A stretch of 64,000 nt of DNA. It comes from Clostridiales bacterium (lineage in GTDB: Bacteria > Bacillota > Clostridia > Lachnospirales > WQUN01). The stretch is from assembly GCA_031270945.1 (NCBI GenBank), contig JAISWZ010000649.1:1-64000 (forward strand). Reading direction: 5' to 3'. The notes beneath the pieces were generated by a model that had not been told where the DNA came from, made no database searches, and worked only from the letters and a program-made list of their open reading frames with translations. Shown piece after piece: positions 55,427 through 64,000 of the stretch. Position 1 is the first letter of the stretch. The number at the start of each line of letters is the position of its first letter. The translations under genes and the position numbers were made by a program.

Positions 55427-58400
55427 TATCTTGCTGTCCTCGGCCAGGAGGATTATCTTTGACAAGACTTCCGCTGTGCGCGGATCATCATCCGCGAAGG
55501 GAAGGAATATGCGGCCTCTGTGCTGGCTTGGCACTGCCAGTATGTTTATAGCGCCTCGACCCATCTTATGGACCTGGGCGCTTCCCAGATGCACAGTGTA
55601 TTCGCCTAGCTTGCCAGTGATCTTGGCCAATCGGCCATCTATTGAAACGTTTTGAACGTTGAGCATTCTCAAAAGCTCGCGGACTATCGCGGCCCTCATT
55701 TCCACAGTGGAAAGGCTGGCTTCTGGATCAACGCCGCCAACATGGGCTACTGAAACTACCAGGTCAATGTCTCTCATGACTTCAGAGAATATGATCGGCT
55801 GAATGTCTGTCAGAGGAATCGGCTTATGGGTTTTGCGGTTGAAAAACTCAACGCTTTCAAGGGTAGGCGCTTCGATCTCCGCAGGGGAGAACCAGTCAGC
55901 GGCGGCATAGAGCTTGACGTAGAGGTTTTCGTTGTAATAAACCCTTTGGAGCCCTTCTTCATAGTCCACTGTCCAAAGCCTGCTCTTGAGAAGCGCGACT
56001 GTTTTCTTTGGCTGAACCTGATGCCCTGCGTAACGCCTGGATAAAAACTTCAGTTCTTTTTCATCCTCATTGATCAGGTACAGCTCTCTGAAGACCTGCT
56101 TGAACGGCTGGGTCAGCTTGCTGTCATAAGCCTTTCTCTGGAGATCCGCCCAGTTTCCCAAAGTATAGAAGTCAAAAGGATGGGCTATGCGAACTTTGTC
56201 TTCATGGCTGATGCCAGCCAGATCTGCGTAAAACCCGGCGGAGGCAGGTTTGCCTTCAGAATCTAAAACCACGAAGGCTAGCTTTTGCAGGAGAGGGGCG
56301 ACTACTGGGTGCTCCATCAAGTCTACGATCTCGCCAAAGGAGAAGACGTCCCTGTTTATCATTATCCGCTCCAAGTTTTCCTTGGCCCGCTTATGCTGGG
56401 CTTTGAGCGACCCTGCTATCTCTTTGCACTCTATGACGTACGGGTCTTTCTTGAGAGCGGCTGGGACATTAGCAAGCGTTTTTTCGCCTTTCGTGATGAC
56501 AAGGGAGGCGCTTCCGGATTCATCCACTTTCACGCTTGCCTGGTAATCGCCTATTGTCTTTGGGACAAAGTATTGCTTGACGACTTCTATCTTTATAGTC
56601 TCCATGCGCCAGGCAAATCTCAAAGCGTCTGAGAATCCAGCATTTCGGCCCAGGTTTTCCAGCGCGATAGAACAGGCTTTGCCTTCGCTTGCCCGGCGCT
56701 GAGCGCCGAATGATTTGCTCTCTTGCAAAAATGTTTGAATGTTCTCAAAGCGTTCCAGAGCTTCGTCTTGGCCATTTTTAAGCGGGATCAGGGAATAGCC
56801 CAAGAGCTTGTCCTTGCTCCGCTTCTCATGTATGTCCTGCCATAGGGACTTGGCTTCGAGGTTTCCAAGGGCGGCATCAGCAAACAGCTGGGCTCTGCGA
56901 TGGTTGGATCCATCAGTCAGGTACTTGGCGCAATCATATACAATGGCAAAGCGCTCTTCTCCCAGCTCTTTGTAGGCGTCCTTGAACCAGTTGACATCGA
57001 ATGCTCCGTCATTGAACTCTTCTGCTGGAATGGGGCTATACCTTGCAACCTCTGTTTCCTTTTCAGCGGAGAAGCTTTCGTTGATGTGCGCATGAAAGTA
57101 CCAGACTGCGCTCTTAAGCCCTGGCCAACCCAGGTAATCAGCTACTATGTCGATCCAGGCGGGAGCGTACATAGCCGCTTCCAGAAGGCGCTTGTCTGAG
57201 ATCTTCCCATTCAGGGCTGCCCTCAAAGTTTCCGCGCTGTCTCCATGCGCTGGGTGTGAGGCCTTAAGAAGGCTTGAAAGCACAGACTTTTTGGTCAAAG
57301 CAGAGCCGTAATACGCGTATACATAGCCTCTAACAAATGTTTCAGATCCCAAGGCCACAAGGATCTTGGCGAAAGTTTCAGCCCCTTCATGCCAGTTCAA
57401 GTGGCTGGCCAAGGCGCTTACCTCTGTCTCCCTGTCTCCCCGCCTCAGCTCGATCTCTAATGCCCTAACCGCCACTTCCTCAGCAACCTTTTTGAGAAGC
57501 GGGTACTTTTCAACGTTCTTCTTTTGGTACTCCCTTATGTTTCCAGATAAGTCGCTTGCGTATCTGGGGTTTGAAAGGAACATTGTCCGGTATAGAGCGT
57601 CAACCTTCAGGATTCCCAGGTCAACAGCCCTGGCTACTTCAACGGCGTCAAGGTTTGCATAGAACAGCCCTGCATAACGGCCCAGCACGAAGCAGATCGG
57701 CACAAACTTCTTGAAGTGCTCGTCTGATGCAGCTGTTCTTGACAACTCCTCTATCAGAAACTCAATATCCCTGTTGTCTTGAAGGGTGTCGGTGAAATCG
57801 TTGGAATTAAAGTACCTGCGGCTGCCTCCGCAATTCCTCTTCCAGTCCTCTTCTGATATCAGCTCCAGCATTTCTGCAAAACCTGCGTAGACCAGCTCAA
57901 ACCGCTCTTCTTTCGGGCATTCCTCGTAAAAGCAGTTTATGATGCTCCAGGCAAGGTTGCCGTAATCGCGCTTGCGTGTTGAATCCACGAATTCCTCGCT
58001 AACTTTAATAGGGAGAAATTTTCCTAGAAGCTCTTCAACCCAAGGCGCATTGTCGGAATACGCATATGGCTTCAGGGAGAACAGCAAGTGAAATTTCAGC
58101 AACAGCCCTGTGTCAGCTTGGTTTCTTTCCTTCCAGCCTCTCCAGACTTCAGGAAGCACGAACTTGTCCAGGAAAGGAAGTTCCTTGTCTTCCAGTTCAG
58201 CCCGAAACTTCACTGTGCTCAATGCGCCCAAAGCCACTTCCTCGTTGCCTGAGTAGTACTCGGCCAAATATGTGTAATCCTTGTTCTCTCGGATAAGGTT
58301 GCAGAGATCGTCAAACGCCGCGTTCAGCTTGTCCATGTCTCCGAAGAAAACGCTCTTCGCTGTGTGCTTGGAGCTTCTCTCAGGAAACGGCAAGTCAGGG

Positions 58401-60277
58401 TAATAGTTGGGATCGTATAGCCCAAACCCGTTAGCCGCGCAGTACTCTGTCTTGTTGTCGACAAAGGTGTCAATAAGCAGCTGCTCCCTGTCTGTAACCT
58501 TTGGCATCAGAGAGCATAGCTCAAACGCCTCGCTTTTGGGCATCCCGTCCTTTTGGACAAACCGTGTCAGCATATCCAAGCCCGCAAGGCGCTTGTTTTC
58601 AGTTTTGTCCGACAGCAAAGCCTTGGCTGCGGCTTTAGGCCGGTCTCCGGGCAAGCCGTGAAGGAGATTGATGACGTTTTGCCTGATGTCTCCGGTCTTA
58701 AGTCCCAGAAGTGACGTTGCCGCCTTTTCTTCGCTCTCTGTCAAGACTGAATGCCTTGAAAACACAGTTATGTTTTTCAAAGCCTGGGTTCTGGCGCTCA
58801 TGCTCTTGTCGTTAAGAGAGGCAAAGACAAAAGCCCGCTCTTTCTCGTTTTTAGGCTCTTCCAGGAACAGTTTCAAAAACTGGAGCCGGCTTTCGGAATC
58901 AGCTTTCGCCATGACATCTATAAGCCTTGATACCTTTTCAGCATCGCGGTCATATCCCGCAATGATCAATAGCCTTGTGAACAAGATTTGCGGCGTAATG
59001 GAGAGAGTGCACCAAGCGAACGGGTTTCCTGAAGAAGTGTAGCCGCTGGTTGGAACCAAGGGAATGATGTCAATGATCGCATCGAACTGCCAGGATCTGC
59101 GTTCGTCATCAGCCAGCACTTTATAACTTCGGCAATCCTCCTCGAAGCCGTTCGCGATGCTCCTGATATATGTCGTCAAGTAGTTGCCTAAGGCGCTAGA
59201 CAGGATATCCAGATCTGTATCCCGAAGAAACCTGGATGCTATTTCAGACTGAAGGCTTTCGTTTTCCAATTGCCTCAAAAAGTGCAATCCCGTTAGGACT
59301 TGATGCTTCTTGCCTTTAATGAGCTGCTCTATCAAGGTTTTTGCAGTGTTCATTTCCCGAACTGAAGAAGCCCATAGCGCCGCGTAAATCTCTGTCGTGT
59401 CAAGGCTGTTCATGGCCTCGCTTGTGGATCTCGCTCCGGTAAGGAATTCATATCCCAAAGAGAGCATCTTTGACGACACTCTCTTGTCGTCATACTCATA
59501 CGGCATCCCCATCCAGACATCTATGGCCCTGATTGCCGATGAATACCGAAGCAAGTCGTTGTCCAAGACTATCTTCATTAAATCCGCAAAGGCTTCAACC
59601 CGGCCATTGTCGGCATTCTCCAAGATTGTCTGCCTCAGCCCCTCCTGGAGCTTCGCCGCCAAGAGCATGGATCCAAGCATTGAGTGCAGCTCTTTGTTTC
59701 CGCTTTTGATTATTCCGTTCACTATGTCGTGAGAGAGAAGCTGGGTGTTGTTGTCACCTAGCATAATTTCTTTAACAGCCTCTATGATCTGCTCCTCGCC
59801 GTTGTCAATGCGAACCGCCAACAGATCTCCGTAAATATGGCTTAGCTTGTTGGCCATCTCCCTGGTTTCCGCAGCTGGAGCAGTCAGCTCCTTAAGCATG
59901 TCGCACTGATCCCAGAAAAAGAATACCTTTTCAACAAAGCTGGCAAATCTGCGCAGGTATGGCTCTACGTCAGCTGTCCTAAAAGATCTCCTGTATGTCG
60001 AGGGAGAGTGAACGTACAAGTTTAGCCTTCCGCAAGCCTGCCCTACCCATTGCGCCACTTCCGCTCCATGGATAGCCTCAAATATCTGGCGCGGGCCGTC
60101 ATCATACATCGCCTCAAGCGTCTTTGGCGAATTCTTCATTAAAAGCTCGCAAAGCTCTCTGACAGCGTTATTGTATTCATCCCACTGCGCGCCATCCATC
60201 TTCAGAACCACTTGGGCTATCTCGCCTGGACGGCCTTCAAACTCTTTAAGCTTCGCCCTTATATCATTCCTATCCAT
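55397..60277 (-). CDS. DUF4132-like giant protein
   Basis: 1626 aa, mostly helical, HEAT-like in character (long runs of leucine-rich helices) with no signal peptide. The C-terminal third resembles the DUF4132 family that includes E. coli MolR/YehI-type proteins: HPFDFYTLGNWADLQRKAYD, LYLINEDEKELKFLSRRYAG, then GHQVQPKK and RGRIFLPFADDDPRTAEVLS. Family function is not established. The ATG is 8 bases after GGGAAGAGGG within a duplicated 44-bp unit. Probably co-transcribed with the small gene just upstream. Confidence 0.8.
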   Translation of the reverse strand: MDRNDIRAKLKEFEGRPGEIAQVVLKMDGAQWDEYNNAVRELCELLMKNSPKTLEAMYDDGPRQIFEAIHGAEVAQWVGQACGRLNLYVHSPSTYRRSFRTADVEPYLRRFASFVEKVFFFWDQCDMLKELTAPAAETREMANKLSHIYGDLLAVRIDNGEEQIIEAVKEIMLGDNNTQLLSHDIVNGIIKSGNKELHSMLGSMLLAAKLQEGLRQTILENADNGRVEAFADLMKIVLDNDLLRYSSAIRAIDVWMGMPYEYDDKRVSSKMLSLGYEFLTGARSTSEAMNSLDTTEIYAALWASSVREMNTAKTLIEQLIKGKKHQVLTGLHFLRQLENESLQSEIASRFLRDTDLDILSSALGNYLTTYIRSIANGFEEDCRSYKVLADDERRSWQFDAIIDIIPLVPTSGYTSSGNPFAWCTLSITPQILFTRLLIIAGYDRDAEKVSRLIDVMAKADSESRLQFLKLFLEEPKNEKERAFVFASLNDKSMSARTQALKNITVFSRHSVLTESEEKAATSLLGLKTGDIRQNVINLLHGLPGDRPKAAAKALLSDKTENKRLAGLDMLTRFVQKDGMPKSEAFELCSLMPKVTDREQLLIDTFVDNKTEYCAANGFGLYDPNYYPDLPFPERSSKHTAKSVFFGDMDKLNAAFDDLCNLIRENKDYTYLAEYYSGNEEVALGALSTVKFRAELEDKELPFLDKFVLPEVWRGWKERNQADTGLLLKFHLLFSLKPYAYSDNAPWVEELLGKFLPIKVSEEFVDSTRKRDYGNLAWSIINCFYEECPKEERFELVYAGFAEMLELISEEDWKRNCGGSRRYFNSNDFTDTLQDNRDIEFLIEELSRTAASDEHFKKFVPICFVLGRYAGLFYANLDAVEVARAVDLGILKVDALYRTMFLSNPRYASDLSGNIREYQKKNVEKYPLLKKVAEEVAVRALEIELRRGDRETEVSALASHLNWHEGAETFAKILVALGSETFVRGYVYAYYGSALTKKSVLSSLLKASHPAHGDSAETLRAALNGKISDKRLLEAAMYAPAWIDIVADYLGWPGLKSAVWYFHAHINESFSAEKETEVARYSPIPAEEFNDGAFDVNWFKDAYKELGEERFAIVYDCAKYLTDGSNHRRAQLFADAALGNLEAKSLWQDIHEKRSKDKLLGYSLIPLKNGQDEALERFENIQTFLQESKSFGAQRRASEGKACSIALENLGRNAGFSDALRFAWRMETIKIEVVKQYFVPKTIGDYQASVKVDESGSASLVITKGEKTLANVPAALKKDPYVIECKEIAGSLKAQHKRAKENLERIMINRDVFSFGEIVDLMEHPVVAPLLQKLAFVVLDSEGKPASAGFYADLAGISHEDKVRIAHPFDFYTLGNWADLQRKAYDSKLTQPFKQVFRELYLINEDEKELKFLSRRYAGHQVQPKKTVALLKSRLWTVDYEEGLQRVYYNENLYVKLYAAADWFSPAEIEAPTLESVEFFNRKTHKPIPLTDIQPIIFSEVMRDIDLVVSVAHVGGVDPEASLSTVEMRAAIVRELLRMLNVQNVSIDGRLAKITGKLGEYTVHLGSAQVHKMGRGAINILAVPSQHRGRIFLPFADDDPRTAEVLSKIILLAEDSKIKDPTVLDQF

Positions 60278-60365
60278 CTAAAACCCTCTTCCCGCCAGCA
60301 TTGCCAGCCTTATAAACGTAACTAAAACCCTCTTCCCGCTAGCATTGCCAGCCTTATAAACGTAA
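60278..60365. repeat. 44-bp tandem duplication at a gene junction
   Basis: Two 44-bp units with one difference. One is the last codons of the small minus-strand gene (ending RLAMLAGRGF-stop) and the other forms the intergenic leader of the DUF4132-like gene, including GGGAAGAGGG. Confidence 0.8.
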
Positions 60366-60738
60366 CTTCGTCACCCTCAGACAGCCTGAATTTCCCGCCT
60401 GGCAAAGCCTCGCTGGAGTTTATCATAACTCGGTACAGGCTGTCAGCAAAGCACTGCAAAGCGTTTGCTACAGCTTCCTCTTCGTCCTGATCGCTTTCGT
60501 TCTTGCGATCCCCAAATCCTATCTTGCCTATTCCAGCCCCGTCTTCTATCTCCTTCGACGAAAGGCAACGCAATAGGACAGCATCCACTTCCTTGTCGTT
60601 GTACGCCCTCACATTCTCCCTGACCAGATGCTCGATCAGCTTTTCCGCGCAATCCAGGCCGTCTGGAACACTGAAATGCTGTTTTTCCAAGACATCTCGA
60701 CGCTTGCCAACAGCTTTTACTCGGATGAAAATAGTCAT
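60322..60738 (-). CDS. Small protein preceding the DUF4132-like gene, unknown
   Basis: 138 aa from MTIFIRVKAVGKRRDVLEKQ. ATG 60738 has AAAGGAG 6 bases upstream; the longer ORF-track start lacks one. A beta-strand-rich N-terminus, a Glu/Asp-rich middle (RKNESDQDEEEAVANAL) and a strand-rich end are visible. No family recognised. It lies 44 bp before the DUF4132-like gene and is likely a partner in one operon. Confidence 0.72.
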   Translation of the reverse strand: MTIFIRVKAVGKRRDVLEKQHFSVPDGLDCAEKLIEHLVRENVRAYNDKEVDAVLLRCLSSKEIEDGAGIGKIGFGDRKNESDQDEEEAVANALQCFADSLYRVMINSSEALPGGKFRLSEGDEVTFIRLAMLAGRGF

Positions 60739-60859
60739 GTCTGCTCCTTTCAAAAAAGCGATATCGCAAAGTTCGCGATTTCTCGATAACATTATCATAT
60801 CATAACCATGAGCAGCTGTAAAGCTGCTGTAGGCCTTAATTGCCTGAATTTTGGCATGC

Positions 60860-61095
60860 ATTCACTGGCCATGCCATTTTTGGATTTTTATTTTTTGTTT
60901 TGTATATGCATTTGACAATCCCTTTATTTCGTTATAAAATGCAAGAGCCAGAGAATCAATAAATAGGATTTTTTGGGGCGCTGGGGTTTGGGTTTTTGGG
61001 ACGTTGGTTTTATTGGTTTTTGGGGTTTTCGTTTTTTGTTGTTTTTGTTTTTGGTTTTTGTTTTTTTGATTTTGCTTTGTTCTCGCTCTTTTATA
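60860..61095. other. G/T-skewed low-complexity leader
   Basis: From about 60964 to 61080 the plus strand is almost only G and T, with runs of T and G. Long ORFs on both strands here (92 aa Lys/Gln/Asn/Thr-rich on minus, hydrophobic on plus) are composition artefacts. Confidence 0.6.
60975..61000 (+). other. Predicted G-quadruplex motif
   Basis: GGGG-CGCT-GGGG-TTT-GGG-TTTTT-GGG fits the G3+N1-7 rule with loops of 4, 3 and 5. It is on the coding strand, about 115 nt upstream of the following ATPase start. Confidence 0.6.
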
Positions 61096-61113
61096 CCTTT
61101 GGAGGATAAAATT

Positions 61114-62640
61114 TTGGAGCCATTCATTCACACATTCCATGGGACAAGCTGGATCGATCGAGACTTGGAAAAGCGCCTAACGACCTCTTGGGCGTTCGAC
61201 GTGAATCGTGCCGGATACTGGATCAAAGGGCTAAGCCAGATTGGCAAAACATCTCTTCTTCAGAGATTTGGCGCCACCAACTTCACACGGGTTTTCATCG
61301 CGGATCTGTCGAATACAGACACAAGGGAAAGACTTGAGTTTTGCTTCAGCCAAGCTTCGATGATTCACAGCGGCCCAGGATTTGAAACGCGGTTCGCAGA
61401 CAAAGTGTTCAAACAATGCTTTCCCGATTTTCAAAACACTGCTGACGAGCTGATAATTATAGACGAAATCCAGGAGTCCATAACAATTCACAATTACGCC
61501 AAGTTTATCGTTAGAGAACTGAAAGCAAAAATTGCTTTTTGCGGGAGCTTCATGGGGGATCTGGAGTGGCAGTTGGATCTTGGCGGTGAATCCATCCACT
61601 TTCCGATTGGGGATGTCGCTTGCTTTGACGCAGCGCCAGTGACCTATAGAGAGTTTTTGTCTTCTCTCAGATCTGTAGAACGCTATAATAACGCTCTTGA
61701 CTTTCTAGGCGTAAAAGCAGCGGATCATGAAAAAGAAATTTTGCTCAGCGCCAAAGAGAGCTTCGATCTCTTCTTTGAGCTTGGCGGATTTCCCAAGCCT
61801 CTTTCGTTAAGCGAAACTCACGCAATTGATTTATCGGTAGCGCAAGACGAATTGTTTAGCGTTTTGAACGCGCAAATCGATAGAATGTACGAAAAAACGA
61901 AGGAAATAAAAACTGGAAATGTGCTGGCCTTAGATGACTGGCGTTTGCTAGTCGGATACATAACACAAGCTGTTATCCTCGGCAAGGATCCGGAGGACTT
62001 GTCAAATTTAAAGTTGCTTCCGGAGCAAGAGCAAGCCCTTGGTGCCATATTAGAAGAGACAGTTGTCCGCCTTATAAACTGGATGGTAGACAGCTGTGTT
62101 TTAGCGTATATGCGTGTCTACGATCAGAACCGGAGAAACTCAACCACAAGTCAAAAGCTGATATTTGCAAGCTGCGAAATGCTTCGCTGTTACGCAAGCC
62201 TTTGCGAAAGCGTGGAAACCGCGCTGGCCGCCAAATCGCTTGAATCCGAAATCTTCGTTTACAGCGAACTGCGCTCGCTGATATTGTTGAGCAAATTTAA
62301 GGATATCAGCTTGCCAATCCGAGCCTATGTCCGCAGAGACGGAAACGCGCTCATAGAAACAGCCTTCGCTTTCAACACCAAGTCAGGGGCTCGTGTTTCC
62401 CTTGAAGTCAAAGCGCCCTCGGAAAAAGGGATTTCAGGCAGCCAATCGCTTGAAGTCACTGGCGCTGAATATTCGATCACTTTCTGCGAAGGCCTGGGAC
62501 ATATCCATGACAAGGCTATCTCAATACCAATGTATCATATTGACAGGCTTCCGGCAATAATAGATATCATTGACACAGCCCACGCTCGCCATGTGAGCTT
62601 GGAGAAGAGCTATGAATTGCATGCTCAGTTGCAAGATTAG
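61114..62640 (+). CDS. P-loop ATPase of the COG1373/DUF4143 type
   Basis: 508 aa from TTG 61114, which has GGAGG 8 bases upstream; the ORF-track start lies in the G/T tract. Walker A IKGLSQIGKTSLLQRF, Walker B ELIIIDEIQES, sensor KIAFCGSFMGDL, TYREFLSSL and LFFELGGFPKPLSL, both typical of this class. C-terminal ARVSLEVKAPSEKG fits the nuclease-like E-x-K. Not a close copy of the six array ATPases but the same architecture, so it may be a distant partner. Confidence 0.82.
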   Translation: MEPFIHTFHGTSWIDRDLEKRLTTSWAFDVNRAGYWIKGLSQIGKTSLLQRFGATNFTRVFIADLSNTDTRERLEFCFSQASMIHSGPGFETRFADKVFKQCFPDFQNTADELIIIDEIQESITIHNYAKFIVRELKAKIAFCGSFMGDLEWQLDLGGESIHFPIGDVACFDAAPVTYREFLSSLRSVERYNNALDFLGVKAADHEKEILLSAKESFDLFFELGGFPKPLSLSETHAIDLSVAQDELFSVLNAQIDRMYEKTKEIKTGNVLALDDWRLLVGYITQAVILGKDPEDLSNLKLLPEQEQALGAILEETVVRLINWMVDSCVLAYMRVYDQNRRNSTTSQKLIFASCEMLRCYASLCESVETALAAKSLESEIFVYSELRSLILLSKFKDISLPIRAYVRRDGNALIETAFAFNTKSGARVSLEVKAPSEKGISGSQSLEVTGAEYSITFCEGLGHIHDKAISIPMYHIDRLPAIIDIIDTAHARHVSLEKSYELHAQLQD

Positions 62641-62983
62641 AAGGCCGGGAGGGCAGACTCGATTGGGGTAGGCCCTCTCGTTACTCGGTTCATATTGCAG
62701 TATACTTAACATTCTATGTAATGCTGCGTGTGCTTTGCATCTCTAATCCTCCCCCTCTTTCAAAAGCTAGACCCATTGCCGCCTCTGAGTTGAAGCGGAA
62801 CTGGTTAATTCCGCCTGGCATGCCATATCCCATAATTTGTTCTTCATACTGTAATAGAACGCAAGAAACCCGCGTTATTGTTGCGAATGCACCCTCTCGC
62901 CATGGACAGATATCGATATATCGCTTATCAATTAAAGAGCCCCCTGCATGGGGGCTCTCGGGCAAGTTCCAATCATTTCATCT
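62641..62983. other. Intergenic, convergent genes
   Basis: The small ORFs on both strands (62714-62987) lack RBS and domain signals. A terminator sits near the right edge. Confidence 0.4.
62936..62958 (-). terminator. Terminator of the stalk-domain gene
   Basis: AGAGCCCCC / GGGGGCTCT around TGCAT; on the minus strand followed by TTTAATTG. Confidence 0.65.
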
Positions 62984-64000
62984 CTAAAACCCTTCCAAAA
63001 TATCCAGCGCTCCAGTAGCGTAAGGATTGAAAGCGTATATGTTCTGCTCTTCCCCATTCTCATAAACCAGGACGCTGTTGCTGTACTTGTCAACCCATAA
63101 AGATGTGCCTGACGCTCCTTTGAAAAAGTAAAACCTGTCATTGCCGCTTGTCACGCCAAGGCTGGAAATGGTGTACCGCTGGCTGTCCTGCAATGAGGCG
63201 GAAGCGGGCTTCTGGCTCAAGGGTTCCATCTTCGCCAGATACTTTTCCTCATACGCGTCAGCAAGCTCCTGCTTGACCAATTCAACCGCCGCGCTCTCGT
63301 CCATGGCGATTGCTGTTTCAGGATACCTGCTTACTATGGCATGCGGCATCCCAGTTACGTATCCAGCGCCTCCTTCGCCTCCATCTGACCATTCCACGCT
63401 GCAGCTGAGAGACTCAGCTATAAATCTCAACGGCACGTATGTATATCCGCCTATGATCCTGGGCGCAACGTCTATCTGAATTTCCTTGCCGTCAAGCTGC
63501 GGGCTTGTGCTTCCTATTACCAGAGTGATCATGTGATCACCGTCATTGATTGTGACAGTGCTAGTTTTCTCATCCCATCCAACAGTCGCGCCTAAAGTTT
63601 CAGAGATTAGCCTAAGCGGCACAAGGCTTCTCCCGCTCTCAAGAGTGACGTTGGCGTTTTTTATGATCGAGCCGTTGATGAAAAGCCCCGTGAATCCGCC
63701 TGGAAAAGACTCCACCGATCCGTCAGAGTACCTCACTTGGGGCGGAGTCATGTTTCCCATAATAGTTACTCCAGCAAGATTTGTTTCAGGTGCCTTAACC
63801 TGGTTGTAGTCATAGTTCTCAACTATCCCGCCAAAGTTGTCAAGCCCAGGCTCCACCCCTGCCGCCGTATAATAGGTTCCGCTGAATATCGCGCCTGTAG
63901 CCTTGTTGAAAAGAACTGTTGTCTTCACTTCAGGAATCCCGAAAACATAGTATCCGCCAAGATCGGGCATAGACTCGAATTGCAGTGCCCTGACCTCTTT
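62984..64000 (-). CDS. Copper-amine-oxidase-N-like stalk domain protein (5' end outside window)
   Basis: The frame is open to the window edge beyond the ORF-track ATG at 63970 (KEVRALQFESMPDL), so the true N-terminus, probably with a signal peptide, is outside. Residues about 110-200 form a stalk domain (FINGSIIKNANVTLESGRSL, VPLRLISETLGATVGWDEKT, then YVPLRFIAESLSCSVEWSD), the Cu amine oxidase N-domain-like module frequent in secreted Firmicute proteins. It has no oxidase domain. Likely cell-surface; role unknown. Confidence 0.8.
   Translation of the reverse strand, partial: KEVRALQFESMPDLGGYYVFGIPEVKTTVLFNKATGAIFSGTYYTAAGVEPGLDNFGGIVENYDYNQVKAPETNLAGVTIMGNMTPPQVRYSDGSVESFPGGFTGLFINGSIIKNANVTLESGRSLVPLRLISETLGATVGWDEKTSTVTINDGDHMITLVIGSTSPQLDGKEIQIDVAPRIIGGYTYVPLRFIAESLSCSVEWSDGGEGGAGYVTGMPHAIVSRYPETAIAMDESAAVELVKQELADAYEEKYLAKMEPLSQKPASASLQDSQRYTISSLGVTSGNDRFYFFKGASGTSLWVDKYSNSVLVYENGEEQNIYAFNPYATGALDILEGF

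Noticed and set aside
60973-61113. Hydrophobic N-terminal extension of the seventh ATPase
   Set aside because: Encoded by the G/T tract; the RBS and family alignment place the start at TTG 61114.
60862-61140. 92-aa Lys/Gln/Thr-rich minus-strand ORF
   Set aside because: Pure product of the complementary A/C-only strand of the G/T tract; not a gene.
62714-62987. Overlapping 83- and 88-aa ORFs
   Set aside because: Opposite strands, no RBS, no domain signals.

Overview
The window looks like a chromosome segment of an anaerobic Firmicute, probably Clostridia-like, of mid GC content. The support is AGGAGG-type ribosome binding sites throughout, TTGACA/TATAAT-type promoters, an anaerobic sulfatase with its radical-SAM maturase next door, guaB-guaA, a DinJ-type antitoxin and a copper-amine-oxidase-like stalk domain protein. 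No rRNA, tRNA, CRISPR array, phage structural gene or intact transposase was seen. The genus cannot be fixed from sequence reading alone.

Layout. 0-0.6 kb: a gene-less element bounded by 34-bp perfect inverted repeats. 0.9-2.6 kb: a TetR regulator divergent from a ketopantoate-reductase-like gene, with two matching operator palindromes between them. 2.8-4.4 kb: zinc-ribbon/Sel1-type protein. 5.7-9.0 kb: a multi-TM lipoprotein, an orphan DinJ-like antitoxin and an unknown membrane protein. 9.5-12.6 kb: guaBA (GMP synthesis). 13-14.8 kb: phospho-sugar mutase. 15.4-19.8 kb: metallophosphoesterase lipoprotein, sulfatase and sulfatase maturase. 20.1-24.3 kb: two zinc-ribbon Sel1-repeat proteins flanking a double-HTH regulator whose halves lie in two frames joined at an A_AAA_AAG slippery heptamer. 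24.8-30.8 kb: six YbjN-like paralogues, each with its own RBS, separated by many copies of a hairpin repeat. 30.9-32.4 kb: MATE transporter. 33.2-42.3 kb: CbiK-like chelatase, then a promoter/terminator leader and an oligopeptide/nickel-type ABC transporter (five genes), an MBL-fold hydrolase and a radical SAM protein. 42.8-52.5 kb: six tandem paralogues of a P-loop ATPase with a C-terminal nuclease-like motif (COG1373/DUF4143-like). 52.9-55.2 kb: GHKL ATPase plus XRE regulator. 55.4-60.7 kb: DUF4132-like giant protein with a small upstream partner. 61.1-62.6 kb: a seventh, divergent ATPase of the same general class. 63-64 kb: secreted stalk-domain protein running off the window.

The most striking non-coding feature is a MITE-like hairpin repeat with ends GCATATCCCAAAATT...AATTTTGGGATATGC. 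More than 20 full or partial copies lie between 0.6 and 38 kb, with one remnant at 52.6 kb. They often sit 40-100 bp upstream of start codons, one copy is inserted inside another, and several carry small secondary palindromes at fixed positions. It is abundant on the left and almost absent on the right, where the ATPase array lies.

Best candidates for something undescribed: (1) the six-gene ATPase/nuclease array with the adjoining GHKL ATPase, XRE, DUF4132 and seventh-ATPase genes, which resembles a defence or conflict island; (2) the YbjN-like paralogue array; (3) the modular hairpin repeat family; (4) the possible programmed -1 frameshift in a double-HTH regulator; (5) three genes whose best ribosome binding sites point to AUU/ACG starts. 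All functional assignments are from reading motifs; no database search was run.
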